A DNA stretch of 64,000 nucleotides from Floccularia luteovirens (GCA_009739215.1 VSJF01000016.1:124001-188000); one strand, 5' to 3'. Positions 1-12,963 are shown, numbered from the stretch's first letter. Notes: generated from the sequence alone by a model not told the origin. Numbers and translations are program-made.

Positions 1-1
1 T

Positions 2-674
2 ATTGCTGATATTAATGATTTGCTTTATCGGCCAGATGGAGAGTCCTCGGAAGATTATATCATTGGGTCTCGTTTGATACCGCCTTCAGCATATGAAGAC
101 CTGGCAAATATCCGAAGAATATATAGTGAACTGTTTAAAGTGGGAACAAAGAAGTATGTCTTTGGTTGTACATAATGCGATGATCGAATTTAGCTGTTCA
201 ATAACCAAGTATCCTTGGAAATCTTGTTTGTTTATTTCCCTCGCATACTACTTCAAAGTCCTTCATTGATGTAGGTCGGGTGGCGGAAAATGCTGATATC
301 CGAAGTGCGGTTCACCTTGGATGGAGGAAGGTAAAAACTTATGTTGGGTGTTTGCCGGGAACGAAACTTGTAAAAAGGGCTGATAATTGACTATTGAAGG
401 AAAAAGTAATGAATGAATTAAACGAGAAAGAATCTGTGGATGAGAATTAGAAAAGATTCAAGGAAAAGCAGCTACCTTTATTGGAACAACTATCGGGTCG
501 AAGTAAAGGCAACTTCTAAGAACATTCTTTGGTCCGCATTACGGAAGATTAAGTAAGATCAAAGCAAAATATGATCCTACGGATTTGTTTATAGTTCCGA
601 ATGTTCAACGTTCAGGCCCAGCAGTTGGTAGCGAAAGATGGACGAGTTTTGCAGGCAAGATCTGTAGGGTGTAG
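2..674 (+). pseudogene. 3' remnant of FAD-linked (berberine-bridge type) oxidase
   Basis: Translated blocks in order match the C-terminal half of FAD_binding_4/BBE oxidases. Positions 2-150 give a block ending near GSRLIPPSAYEDL. A second block near 275-330 reads VGRVAENADIRSAVHLGWRK, the usual segment before the BBE domain. A third near 522-671 reads TFFGPHYGRLSKIKAKYDPTDLF, the BBE signature, and stops at 672. Family members oxidise alcohols, sugars or alkaloid-like substrates with covalently bound FAD and are usually secreted. The blocks lie in different frames. The stretch 330-520 carries in-frame stops (for example TAA at 504) and I could not find splice sites that restore one frame. I therefore favour a decayed gene, but a multi-intron gene cut by the window edge is possible. 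The 5' part lies outside the window. Confidence 0.6.
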
Positions 675-833
675 ATGACGTCACATGTATACGGCAATGA
701 GAGAAAGCACAAGGCCACAGATACAAATAACGCGTCAACAAACGCGTTTAAGTGTCACATTGTACTCGCGTCACAGAGTGTTACCGTGCCTTCAGCGAGT
801 CTTGGAAGACTCGTCAAAGCTGGTGAACTAACT

Positions 834-3800
834 ATGTCTGTTCTTCTTACCCCGCCTAGCACTGCTCATCGCACTGACAAGGAAAACCGTGTCTCATCAA
901 AACCTGCTCAAAGTCGCGTGGTATGGTCAACAAAAAATCAATATCATATCCTTGGATCACCCACAATATCATCCACCCGCTCCATCTCCTCCAAGGACAC
1001 CCCCGTCAAATCCATTCTCAAAAAAATTCAACATGACTTCCTCGCACCACCTCTCGAAGCACAGCGCGAAGTTACCCCAGAACCAGCAGACCCTCTTGTA
1101 AATCTCAACTACTTGGATTATCCAATGTCTCTCCTCCTTACACTGGACGCATCATTACGCGACCTTATTGAGGGTTACAATGTATTGGCTGCTCGACTCA
1201 GGGGTTCTGTTTTGGACTCGACTGACGCTGACGCTTCTTGGCCGCTTTTTCAACCACTCCGAAAAAATTCACAGGCGTTTGTCAACGCTGTTGTACGTGA
1301 TATCACACGGGTCCTAGACGAACCGTGGATACCACCGAAAATGGACGAAGAGGAATGCAAAGATGAAGCCATCTTATCACTTCCTTCCCCGAAAAGTAGT
1401 CCTACCAAGAAAAGATGTGGTATGACCGCAGAACAAGCAAAATATGCACGGGATATTTCTACGACGTGTCATTCTGTTCTTAAACTACTCGGAGTCATGC
1501 TGTCTATCCCAGCAATTCATAACGTGTTCAACGGTAGGCACTGTCATGCCTCATTGTTGAACTCTAATTTAATGTAATGTTATTATAGATGCACAATTAC
1601 GAGAAATTATGACAGCTGTCTTAGCGATTCCCATTTCAGCCAAGCTGCCTACCCCAAACGCCCGGAAGACATTTTCTTTGTCGATATGGCTCTTGCAAGT
1701 TCAAAGGCTTCCCAGCGAGGTGCTTCTTCCTCTTCGAGACCGTATCACAAACGCAATTCGTCGTGGTATTGAGGGAGAACTGGGCAAGGAAGGGAAGAAA
1801 GGGTCTGCTAATGATGGTCTCAAGGTGCATATACTCACTTAAAACGAGGAATATATTCATAACAATTCTACAGGCAATTCATGACCTGTGCATTTTCCAG
1901 CCATCCACATTTGTGCCGGCGTTTACTGTCATATTACCTTCCATATTTTCCAGCTTGCTCTCTCAATCCCTCGTCCTCCGGACTCAAGCATGTCATGCCC
2001 TTGGTGGGTTTGTAATTGGAAGCACTTCGATCCCCCGGTCATATGTGCATACACGCATTGCCAATGCTACAACTAGCTTCATTACAAACACGCAAGATTC
2101 CCCAAAGAGAGGAATAGATAAGCCGTCCGACTCACCCATCGTGCGCACTCTTCGAGCTACCCTCGTCGCAACCGAACCTCTTCATGTCGCACAAGGGCCT
2201 GTTTGGGCTTTGAGTGTTATCGCAAGCCTCATTGTGCTCTTGGGATCTCAGCTTTGCACCAATATCAGAATGACGAGGATCATGACAGCTTTGCTCTCCC
2301 TTACAATGCGCCACAAACGAAACTCCGTCCGAGCTCTTGTTTGTCTGATTTGGCGTCCTGTGGCATGGGCTTATTTCTCGCCTCGCCTTCCATCAAATAT
2401 TGACAGTGATGGAGAGTCAGAAGTTGAAGAAGATGCTGACCGAAATGCTTCCGAAACCAATGCACGAAAGGCGTACTGGAAAATAACAGAGACTGTGGTG
2501 GAACTACAGGCTGGTATTTCTACCATCGCTGCAGTGTTAGATGTGCTGCCGATAGAAGAGAGTCTGCACAAAACATACTCCATTCTGAACAACATGCTCA
2601 CCAAGTCCAACATAACCTGTGAAGAGGCGGTTGCTCTTATGAAGCGCCTTGTCAGCTCAGAAACTCAAGCTCCGGAATGGACTTTAAACAAACTTTTACC
2701 CCACTCTCTTTTTTCGTCAAATCCCGGTTTGCTTTCTGTCGATTACGAGAGCATCAGTGGTGCTGTGAAAATGGTTTACGAGCAGGTTCCAACTATAGAT
2801 GATATCAGGTGTCTCACTGTCGAAGAAATTACTACCGAGGGTGTATTTGATGGTTTTATAACAGTCTGGAAGAAGGCACTTACTCGATTAGTAGTATATG
2901 GCCAGACAGAGTTACCTGTGAGTATCCTGTCCTGTTTATTTCGACATCTGGCTCATTCCACCTCTTGACAGCCTGATTTGGTTAGTGTATGGAATGGGTT
3001 GTTGGCAGCCAACGTCTCAGTGTTGCGAGGTCCGTCTGACATGGAATCATTCACCGAAAATTATTCAAGTGTTACAACAGATAGCCAAGACGAAAACAAC
3101 CCGATGCCTGGATTTGCTACCCGAGTGGTAGACGTTATCATTGACATTCTACAAGACGAGGATCTTGACTTCCGGCCCAAGAGTCCACCTACACGCTGCT
3201 CATCACCCATTAAGATGGAACGACTCTCGGATATGACCAATGGCTTGATGAAATTGAACATTGCACAAAGACTCTGGGTATCTATGCCAGAACACTTCTC
3301 TCCTTCTGATGTTGAGCATGCTTCGGAAAACCTACTAGTTTGTCTGATGAGTAACGAAGAAGAGCTGGTTGGATCTAACGATGCTGCACGTATTGCTTGG
3401 TCTCTACTCTGCACCCAGATTTTGACGATTTCGGATTACTACACGATGCAAATGTTCTGGGGTTATGAACCGCTCAGAGATGGCACCAAACAGACTTGGA
3501 ACTGGACCACAAAGATGAGAGCTTTAGTTTGGAGGACTTGTGTGCAAACATGGCGAGAAGAAGAGGCGAATACAAATGGAGCTGCTTTGCTCCTTGGAAT
3601 TCCATTTACGTGCGTCTTTCGTTTTTGGTTTATATGCCTAATTTTCATCAAGTAATTTTCAAATAGTGACGCATACAGTTGGACTTTGGCGAGCGAAGAT
3701 TGTGAATTGTGGGAGCAATTCTTGGAGCACGCATTTAGCAAGGCTCTTGACTACGGGGTGGACTCGGTCACCGTTATTGACAATATCGCTTGCTTCATTC

Positions 3801-5670
3801 ATCAAAATCAAACTCCAACGAGAGTATCGTCTTCGCGTGCTCCAGATCTACTCATGGCCAATTTGGACATGTCAGATGCCAGAGATATCCCTGTAGGGGC
3901 TCTGGAGTTTGTTAATGAAGCAATGCTGACCACTTATCCTCCTGAGCCTCGTAACAAGGAGGCATCACTATGGCTCGTTCGTGCGCTTCAAACCATCATT
4001 GGCAATTGTCCTCCCGAGCTATGCCTGCGTTTATTCGAGACGATCCAAGAAGGGCTATGTCTTTGGTTCTCTGACGATTATAAAGCGTGGACCACCAGCG
4101 ATTTAGAGTATGATGTACGTATTATTACGCCTTTCCTTCTGATTTGATCGGTAGCTAAGATTGCTTTTGAAACGCCGTCCAGATCATCCCACTTTACCAG
4201 CACTTTTTGCTCCGTGTTGAAGATCTTCCAAAAACCAGTACAACTCTGGAGGCCGTGATGCCTGTCTTGGAGTCCGTCTTTTCCGGTCGTGAAGATATGC
4301 CTGAGCTTATACATGAGGCTTTCCATGAGTTTTGGCAATCGACCTACTCTGAGATATCTCCTCCCAAAGGTGTTTGGCCGACAACAATACAAGATCATTA
4401 CCTTTCTAAGATTTCACAAGAGGAAGTTTGTGAATCGTCTTCTCTGAACTCCGCTGATGAAGTCGCAGAAGAGATATCCGAGCTCGATGAGAATCTAGGA
4501 CACGCCTTTATTACTTTCCCCGCTGCTTCCTCTCTTAATCTCTCGACATCAGATATTGATGAAAAACCAACTTGCAGCAGACTTTTCGTACCTTCAACGC
4601 CCACTTCCATAAAGGATTCTTCTGGATGGAGTCCACCCCGTCCTCACAAGCCATCTCCAGGCCTCTTCGAAGCAATCGTTGCACCTCGATCACCTCAATC
4701 CCCTATTAGAGTACGCAAGATATCGAATCCTCGAACCCCTGTCCGAACCCCCCGCTCTGCTGTTCATGGCCTGTGTGCCAGTTCATCAAGAAAGCGGAGA
4801 AGGATTGCAGATGGGGACAAAGAAAATGCAAGTCCTAATCAGCTAGGAAACATTACTCCCATCGCGGATCGCATTGCGATGACCTCACCTCTGGCACCCA
4901 CATCTGCATCTTCACTTGGAATCAAACCCTTCAGTTTATCCAAGAGGTGTCTAGAAAGAGATGGACACTCTTTGGCGAGGCCCTCTCCATCTAAGAAAGC
5001 AAGATTTGAGGGCCAGTCCCCGTCATCAAGCAATTCTTTGGATATTGAGGAAGAACGTCTCGTTGAAACATCTCTCCTGACTGTGCCCTTCCCTACCCTC
5101 GAGAAGTCTCCCTCTAGTGGCTCAGTATCCCTTCCTGCATCCCCCTTTAGGAAACGTAAGCGGGCATTTATGGAGTCTGTAGAAATTCCACGTCTTGCGA
5201 GGAGTAAAACCATTTCTCAACTTCGGCATACTGGCAGTATGGATTCCCTTGCTTTTCCACCAAAAACACCTTCGACCAAAGGTATCAGGCAAATGCGGTC
5301 GATTAGCAATGCGGAAAACTTCTCGATCAGAACTTCAGTCAAGAGACGGCGGAGCGATAGTGGTCCCTTGCAGCCAGAGACTCCTTCATCCCGACTAGAG
5401 ACTCTGTTCCCGGATAGCGACGACTCCGTCATCACTTACGGGTCAGAGAGAAAAGCTATGCTTAAAAGGGTTGAACAACTTTCTTCTGACGATGACCCGC
5501 ACTTTGGTCAGGTCACTCCACATCATATTATATCTCCAGCGTTGCGCAAATATCAGGACAGTGAGCACGATGACGCATCTAGTGATGATATGCCTTCCAG
5601 CCCGGTCAAACGTATCGTTTCTAGGAGGTTGCGGAGGATTGAGTCATTTACGATTTGCTCCCCTACTTGA
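834..5670 (+). CDS. RIF1: RIF1 telomere/replication-timing protein
   Basis: Six exons join in frame: 834-1533, 1589-1824, 1874-2917, 2972-3609, 3667-4114 and 4183-5670, giving 1517 residues. The start at 834 begins MSVLLTPPST; 53 in-frame upstream residues look non-coding. The N-terminus has a TPP motif, a KEN box (16-18), an RVxF-type PP1 motif (RVVW, 28-31) and a SILK PP1 motif (60-63). Residues about 80-1100 are the alpha-helical repeat region of PF12231 (Rif1 N-terminal). The rest is Ser/Pro-rich and basic with another KEN (1235-1237) and an Arg/Lys-rich tail. Known role: RIF1 recruits PP1 to oppose DDK-driven origin firing and acts at telomeres and double-strand breaks. A diverged second copy lies 1.9 kb downstream in opposite orientation. 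All five introns have GT-AG borders. Confidence 0.88.
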
Positions 5671-5904
5671 AGTAGGATTAAGTTGGCCAGAGTCAACTGT
5701 TGAATTGCACCTTTAATTACCTTTCACTGTAGTGTACCATATTTTTTATTCTTATGTATTTTTTTAACAATGATGTAGATATTTTCGAACTGAAATGAAA
5801 TCTGAGTTTAATGTCGTCGATAAAACAATTATACACATGTATGGGCCCTAGCTGGATGTAGGTATATGATTACTCAATCGAAGAAGATTTCGAAACTAAT
5901 TTGA
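5671..5904. other. convergent 3' intergenic region
   Basis: This AT-rich spacer holds the 3' ends of RIF1 (+) and the WD40 remnant (-). I see no coding sequence or structured element in it. Confidence 0.5.
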
Positions 5905-6790
5905 TCATTTGTGGTTCAAAAACACCAACTTCCCAGTAGAGCGTGCAATGGTGTGAGGTGGTTCGTTTCTCAAAACCCAATCAATAACCTTCCGCCCATC
6001 CTGGTGCATACTCAACCATGGTGTGCTAATCTGACGGTATCAAAAGGCTCATGGAATGTGATGAATATGATAGTACTTAGTTAGTCTATCAGATTATCGA
6101 TGTCCCACATGATGATGCTACCACCATACGTCCCAGTTACAACTCGTCCCGAGGTCTAAACTTACATCTGCGCACGATCATAACCTAATGTATTGATGTC
6201 CCATGTGTGAAGAATGGCTTTTCCAGAGATATCTGTGACAAGAGAAAGTTGATTGGCAGTAAATGCAAAAAAGTCTTCGTCTGAGAACGTCATCATTGTC
6301 ACACTTCCAATTGATGATTTCAATGAAAGAGTAGCTGACAAATATTGAAGGCTCAATACTTGTCAGTTACTCGCCATCGCCAGAGAATTCTACCCAAAAA
6401 CTCCGAATTTCTATGATCAATCAGCCTCTTGCGTAGTCGACTAGTCTGTTCATCCCAGACATAATTGTTTGTCCAGAATGACATACAGCTACTCTTTGCG
6501 CGTCAGGTGAGAATGTTGCACGTAAAACCTTACTTAGATCACTCTTCATCGGCGTCGGGTGGGCCTCTTCCCCGTTCGTTCCGTTGCATATACGAGCTAC
6601 CCTACCGCGATCACAACTGTAGAGATGAGAGCCATTTGGTGACAATGCAATGCCGCAAACTCTGCTATGATATCGTTTAATGAAGTAAGGACGATTAATT
6701 CCGATTATGTTTGAAGAAAATTCGTCGGGTCCATCGCTGATTTGATCGATGCAGACAGTATAATATCAACGTTGAGGCAAGTATTTGATA
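5905..6790 (-). pseudogene. WD40-repeat protein remnant
   Basis: Several WD40 blades read on the minus strand. The block at 6680-6480 contains GIALSPNGSHLYSCDRGR and a blade with RATFSPDAQRVAVCHSGQT. The next blade (NYVWDEQTSRLRK, about 6470-6430) is in another frame, so one base has been gained or lost at about 6472. Further on, TWDINTLGYDRAQM is followed in the same frame by two stops (about 6162 and 6156) before the blade SGRVVTGTYGGSIIMWDIDN. A final block ends FLNHK at a stop at 5905. The frameshift plus two in-frame stops argue for a decayed gene rather than introns. The upstream limit is uncertain. WD40 propellers are scaffolds; no specific role can be given. Confidence 0.6.
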
Positions 6791-7584
6791 GATTGGTTTG
6801 CAAGCACGTAGCACACGATACCACAGATTGTTGGAAGCGTTGTGAGTCAAAAAGCAAGCTGAAGAGATGGAGTTAGTAGGAACGGTTCAGAGGTAAGAGG
6901 CTGTTGTTGTGAAGACAAGGTTCATTCACGCATGCTTTGGATTGATGGGACGATGGTGAAATCGATAGTGACAGACTTTATCTGGATCAACACGTGTCAG
7001 TTATATTAGTGAGCAATCACTTTGAACCCGAAACATCGTTAATAGTACTGGCCTGTCTCGTGACATGAAGTGCCACCGAAAGAACTATTAAGAGGGCACA
7101 CCACACCGGAATACACCGATATGGGACCGACATGAATTACGGGGTGAGCGGTCGTGATCCTGTTGAGAAATTTAGTCCATTGTGAATTGGACGGCCGCTC
7201 AAACGGCGATCTGTATGATGCAGAGCATGTTCTGTACACTTTGCCGTCCAGAAAGTTATACACAAATCAAGAATCTCTAGCGTAGTCATATGTCAACATT
7301 AACTGCCAATATACCTTTTCTGAGCTTTCAACTTAGTACAGCCTCCAGACAACAGACGGGGATGGAGAAGGGGGAGTTATATGTTGGTGCGAAATTGGTC
7401 GTGACAAAAAACTTTCATCACATAAGGCACATATGGCAATACCTCATTATTTTATGGGTAAAACTACATGGGGTATATGCTGAGATTATAGAACTAAGAA
7501 TGAACGCGAAGTCGAAATGTGATAAGGATAGTGGAACATAAAATATCATACACGAATTGAAAAGAAAAACAACAAAAAAGAGAA
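6791..7584. other. intergenic, no supported gene
   Basis: Short open frames exist (for example 7039-7263 on the minus strand) but show no recognisable domain. This stretch may contain further decayed upstream sequence of the WD40 remnant. The 7264-7584 part is the 3' flank of the diverged RIF1 gene. Confidence 0.4.
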
Positions 7585-10500
7585 CTACCTGGGATTTGCT
7601 TCAGCAGCAAGCTTTTTGCTCATCTGATCGTTGAGGACTACATTGATCTGATTAGCCAGACATGTCGCACGAAGTAAATCTTCTATAGGCACTTGCGAGA
7701 CACCTTCTGTTTCGGTGACGACAGCAAACGCATTCTCTAAAGCATCCAATCGCGCTGATGTCGTCTTGCTCCTTTTCAATGGTGGTGGCCGAAGCTCAGA
7801 CGAGGGTTCAGGTGTCCTTTGTGAGTAGGTCCGCCGTTTTCCAGGGCGGTATTTGAGTGGTGGACTAATCCTTGCATTTGGCTGTTGGGAGCCTGTAGGA
7901 GATTTAGTAAGAACAATATATTATATTTTACGTGATATTTTTCAATAAGGGTACCTGGACCATTCGGGATATCTGTATCACTACTGTTTTCAAAATCAGT
8001 TTCGGGCACTGATGCGTCTAGGAGTAGGGGTTCTGTTGAGAGACAGTTTAGGATCCATAGAAGTTTGGTAGGCATACCTGAGTTATTTTGCTGTGATCTT
8101 GGATTGAGTTGGAAATAATCAATATCCTCGTGGACTACTCCAGCGGGTGCACCCTCGCATTCAATTTCGTCCGGAAACAGTGACGCATCCTTCAAGCTGG
8201 GAGGTGACGGTAGAAGACGATTGGGAGTACCTGGTGCACTTTGTGACTTCCGCACACGTTGGTCATTTTTTGGTAACTCAGCATATTCGTGAGAGACATT
8301 CGCAGGTTGCTTGTGTTTCTGCGACGTGGAGGCGGCAGATGATGGTCCCCGCTTCCCATCAGACTGATTTCTTGGCGAAAGTCTTTGGAGGGGTGCGCTG
8401 AAACCACGACTTCTCGTTGTTGGCCCCAGAGAGCAATCTTTACCAATGGAAAAGTTACTTATCGGAGACGCTTTCTCCTGAATGGATGCCAACTCAATCT
8501 TGCGCCGTTTCGCAGAATTAGAACCTTATAAAAATGGTAATTCATATCTAGAACCATTATGCAGAGATTGGTCACTTACGCCTTGTATCAGCAGGTCGCT
8601 TCTTTCCGCCTTGAGAACCATTGGATAGAGCAACTTTTGAGGATGAGGGGCTCCGTGTTGAGGGGTCTTCGAGCGCGTTCTTCGTGCTCCCTTGAGAACG
8701 TCTTTGCATGTAGGGAACCTCTCGTTTTCTTTTGGACTCTGGGGAGGCAGGGACAACGGTGCTTGGCTACAAAACATTAAATTTCAGGTAAAATATTGGA
8801 GAAGATGTCAACTCACTGGGTGCTGTGATTCCGACACGATTGAAAAGGCATCACCAAGACTATCTTCACACATAACGCTCCATGCCTTTAAACAGACTTG
8901 GATATCACTCGGACATGATTGCAAGTCGTCACGATCATGATACTTGGACCGCCAATAAGTTACGAAAGCCTTTGGGCCTAAAGCATTGGCGCGTGAGAAG
9001 ACTGACACGAGAAATGGGGAAAGGGTATGAAGGATATCCATCGTAGGTTCTAGGAGTGAGATATTATCAAGGGCATTGCAGTATACTGAGGTCACCTGGA
9101 AGAGAGCATCGAGTCAGTACGAAGTAAAGAAGAGGACTACGACTTACGATCGTATCATGATCATCATTTGAGAGAATATTTCTTTCATCGCCAATCCAGT
9201 AGCAAAAGCTTTTTTGCAAAATCGAGATGAGTCCCACGACTAAGCTACTCGGACAAGAGGCAATAATAGCTCCCATACGATACAATATATCCATCATGGT
9301 AGGATGCTTCTCTGCACTGGGAGGATAGTTGGAGTATAGAATCCTATCCACAAGGTTGAATATTTCAGTTGCAAATGGTTTCCTGTCGGCGATCGCAAGG
9401 TCTTTTAGTAATAAAAGTACGACATGAGGTACAGATTGAAGCCTGCAATGCTTGCTTGAGATAAAAGGGGGAACGACTGAAAGTGGGTGACCCACAGTTC
9501 GAGATGTTTCTTATCAAGCCTTTGTAGAAAACGATCTACAATTATTCGAGGCTTGTCACTAGAAAGGCTTATTGTGCGCCGATAGGTATCTTCCCATACT
9601 AACATGTCCATGTCAGACATCTCCCGAAACCTGGAACGAAATATTACAAAAGTGCACAACCAAGTAGAAAAGAATGAAAACCCACTCGAAAGGTATTAAG
9701 AGAATCTTGATAATATCATTGTAAGCCATATCTTCATTATCCCAAGGAATATGTTGGCAGAGAGCTTTCCATAGCTGCTTTCTGATATGAATGTTCGTAT
9801 GATCAATATTCTGAAAAGCACCATTCACGAGGGTGGACAAGTCCATGAAAATCAAAGTTGCACAGGCCTGAGTCCAAGCCGTTTCCACAGAGCTATTTTC
9901 TAGATGATAATCTTGTGAAAGGATAGAGGAAAGAATATCCTTTGCAGGTGATGAAAGCCAGGATTTTGTGAATACATGGGTCATGGTCGTACACAGTTTG
10001 CGAACTAATACAAGTCGTTGGATCTGTGATACACTTTCACGGGTCTCGATGACAAATCGGGTGATTGCAGAGGTGATTTTCGTGGCAAAAGCGGAAGATG
10101 CGGTCAGATGAAGATTACCCTGCGTCAGCTGTGCTTGAGCTAGTAGAAGCGCTTGCCATACATGAACAAGTTCGTTCTACAAGACAAATAAAATATCAGC
10201 AAAGCTTTGTATCCACAAAATTTAATTCACTCGCCATATGCGTTTCTAAATCATGTTCCAGAGAGGTATCCATGAGGATTAAGCAAACCTCGAGCAGTTC
10301 ATCCCAATGGTGAACTATCTCCTCTTCAGAGAATTGCCGTACTTCATCAAGGTTGTAGGAAGGCATCAGACGAATCAATTCCTTGAGCTCTCCCACATCG
10401 CAATGCAATAATGTACCATTTATGAGATCGTGGGGAAAGATGGATGATGGACTTGTGTTTGTCGGGTTTCCCGGACGAGAAGCGCCTACTGCACTGACTA

Positions 10501-12025
10501 GCCTCTTTAGCAGTAAGAATCCTTCAAGGCGTCCAGAGTTCCCGTGCTTGGAGACCAAGTCCTGAAGAATGGATATGACTAGTCCAGAATTTGCATTCGT
10601 CTCACGTTGACCTTCTTCTGTTCCGAGGATAATTGCAGCAAATGTTATGCCAATACCGCCTTTGAGTTCTTGTGTAAGGACCTTGAATGCACGCTCCCGC
10701 ACATTGTCTGTAGTAGCAGAATCATAATCATCGTCCGCATCTTGAATATCTCTTTCTTTAGCGATACGAGAAAATGCCCAGAGAAGAGGTTTCCATAGAC
10801 AGGGGAGTAATGAAGAGATTGCACTCGTCCTTGGATTTGCTATACATTCTAGTGTCCGTATGAAAAATTTGATGGACGGTTTTTCGGTGAACAAGGAAGC
10901 GTCTGCGAGAACCACCAGACAGGTATAGACTGCGGCAGTCCATGATGGACCCATGCCTTTCCAGGACGATTCCTTTCCAATCACTGCAACCTTTATAACA
11001 TCGATAAGTGCAATTTCCGCCAATTTTCCACGAGAATTTCTGATGAAAGAATGTATGATGGAAGAGATTTCATCTTGTGGGAGGATAACTGTTTCATGAG
11101 TTATTTTGGTATGGGCGAAACCACTGAGGGCATAAGCAGCTGTCAGTCTGCATGTCACATCTGGAGAGATCAGGCATCTAAGTGTGTCAGGGAGCAGTGG
11201 GAGCAGTGGTTGAAAAAATTCTTTTGGATACTGGGTCAAGAAGTTGGAGATAGCCTGTATTCTAGCATGAGTATCAGATGAGTATACGATACAACCAAGT
11301 AACTTTCCTTCAGTCCGTCTATTCTCGCTTGTTCGCCATAGTCATTATTGACAGCACGGAAGATGGTCGAGCAGATGACACTCTTCTTAACAGTCACAAT
11401 GGCGGATGGGAGTCGCTGGGTTGATAGCACCCATGTAATAATAGACCACGTCTTGCTGGCACTTGGTGTCGGTAAGGTGGGCATAGAGCTGATGAGAAGC
11501 AATTCATGTAATAATGATTGAAGGTCGTGATCTGACACAAAATCAGCCGATGGTAATGCTTGATATTTTGTGTGACTGACCAGAGAAAATACAATACAAC
11601 AAGGGAAGTACGAAGATATCTGATACAAATATAAGAGCGTGATGGCATAATTTCGAGACATCTAGTCTACGCCTTGCAAGAAACAAATCTTGCTCAGTCA
11701 TAGGCGGGGTTGAATACATAGAACCAAGGTTGGGTGTTTGACGTTCGAGTGCATGATCGAGGATACGAACTCTACGTATATCGCGATTCAAACAGTCGAT
11801 TAATTCGGATGAATATGTCTTGACTTGCTCCAGCGCTTGAGTAAGATGGTCCAATCGCGAGCATGCAAGGACATGTTGCTTGATTCTATTAGATAAAATG
11901 GAATATGCCTCAATGAGGTCGTGTAGAGAAACATAGTCATGATGCGGGTCTTGGAGAGATTCTCGTAGGGTTTGAAGAGGTGACTTTAACAGATCTGTGA
12001 AAGTTACATCGCCGATTGTACCCAT
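7585..12025 (-). CDS. diverged RIF1-family paralogue
   Basis: Eleven exons can be joined: 12025-11581, 11531-11293, 11254-10217, 10176-9686, 9630-9496, 9442-9148, 9095-8817, 8766-8580, 8524-8078, 8032-7955 and 7892-7585, giving 1313 residues. Homology to the RIF1 at 834-5670 is clear block by block: SLHDLIEAYSILSNRI versus SLRDLIEGYNVLAARL, and LPTPSASKT..TQRLPS versus LPTPNARKT..VQRLPS. Exon-exon borders 1-4 fall at the same places and phases, for example the GAT codon split after FSG/FNG. This protein starts shortly before the DLIEAY block, so it lacks the TPP/KEN/RVxF/SILK segment. It ends in a predicted helical tail (SQVPIEDLLRATCLANQIN..). Introns 11292-11255 (38 nt) and 10216-10177 (40 nt) are very short, so those borders are less certain. 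A nuclear role in replication or telomeres is inferred from family only. Confidence 0.8.
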
Positions 12026-12963
12026 TACTGGGATAGGTAGCTTTTATTCACAGCAGAATCTGCAGAGTTGATGCAAAGGAAGACAATGTTGCAAAAACGG
12101 CTAGCCTTTATGATTGGTAAGGGAATGTTTATGTCTGCCTTCTGATACAGATCATATGTTCATAGTCGAATCGTAGTTTCTTGAGTGCAATGCCTGAATA
12201 ACGAAGTCGATAGTTATAGTACAAGTCCAAGTTCTAGAGGGGAGATCATAAGGCAGGCATCCGAGTCAGGCTGACAATTAACATGTAAAGAGTCGTCTGG
12301 CCACAGCACAGACAAAGCTAGTGTATGATTGAGTAACAATAACCTAACCTGAATCGTATTTCGGAAATGACTTACTAATGTAGACAGTTCACTTGCCACG
12401 CTTCAACTTGAGGAGCTGGTCCCTAAACTGCCGGCCAAGCGTTGTATCGATAAGAGTCAGCTAAGTGGTCGAGTCGCGGACTCAGTGCGCCTTGTGAGTC
12501 GTGTGCTGTCGTTTACTGTGTCACGGCACACACGTGACTAGCAAGGCCGTGTGACCCAACGCGCTGATTCAATTTTTGTCAAGCATAGACCTGTGGCAAA
12601 GGTACATTGCTCATGGCATGTTCCGGAACTTTGCATTTTTTTTACGAAAATACATCTAGGGTATGCTATGGAACTCCTCGGCACTCTTTGCAGCAAAGGG
12701 TAGAAGACTCGGAAGATTCGGCCCACGCCTAAAGCGTTAATCGTAAACTCTAACAATCCCTTCAGACTCCTGTCAATGCACATGTAGCCAAAATAAATCT
12801 ACATTCTGTAATTTATGCAATAGCAGTGATTCGACTTCACGGATCTTATTGCGAGTACAGGACAGCTACACATGTGAGTCAAATTTGATTTCCGTTCCAA
12901 CTATGTTGTGATCCGCTCCAAAAGTGATTTAGGCTACACTGTAATTCCTCCTATCGGTCCCTT
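12026..12963. other. intergenic region between diverged RIF1 gene and first PF10342 gene
   Basis: No coding sequence is supported. A CACGTG E-box core lies at about 12532-12537. The genes on either side are divergently transcribed, so promoters of both should lie here. Confidence 0.45.

Noticed and set aside
7039..7263. 74-residue minus-strand frame upstream of the WD40 remnant
   Set aside because: It might be an upstream exon of the WD40 gene, but I could not find blade motifs or a consistent splice, so it is not listed as a gene.
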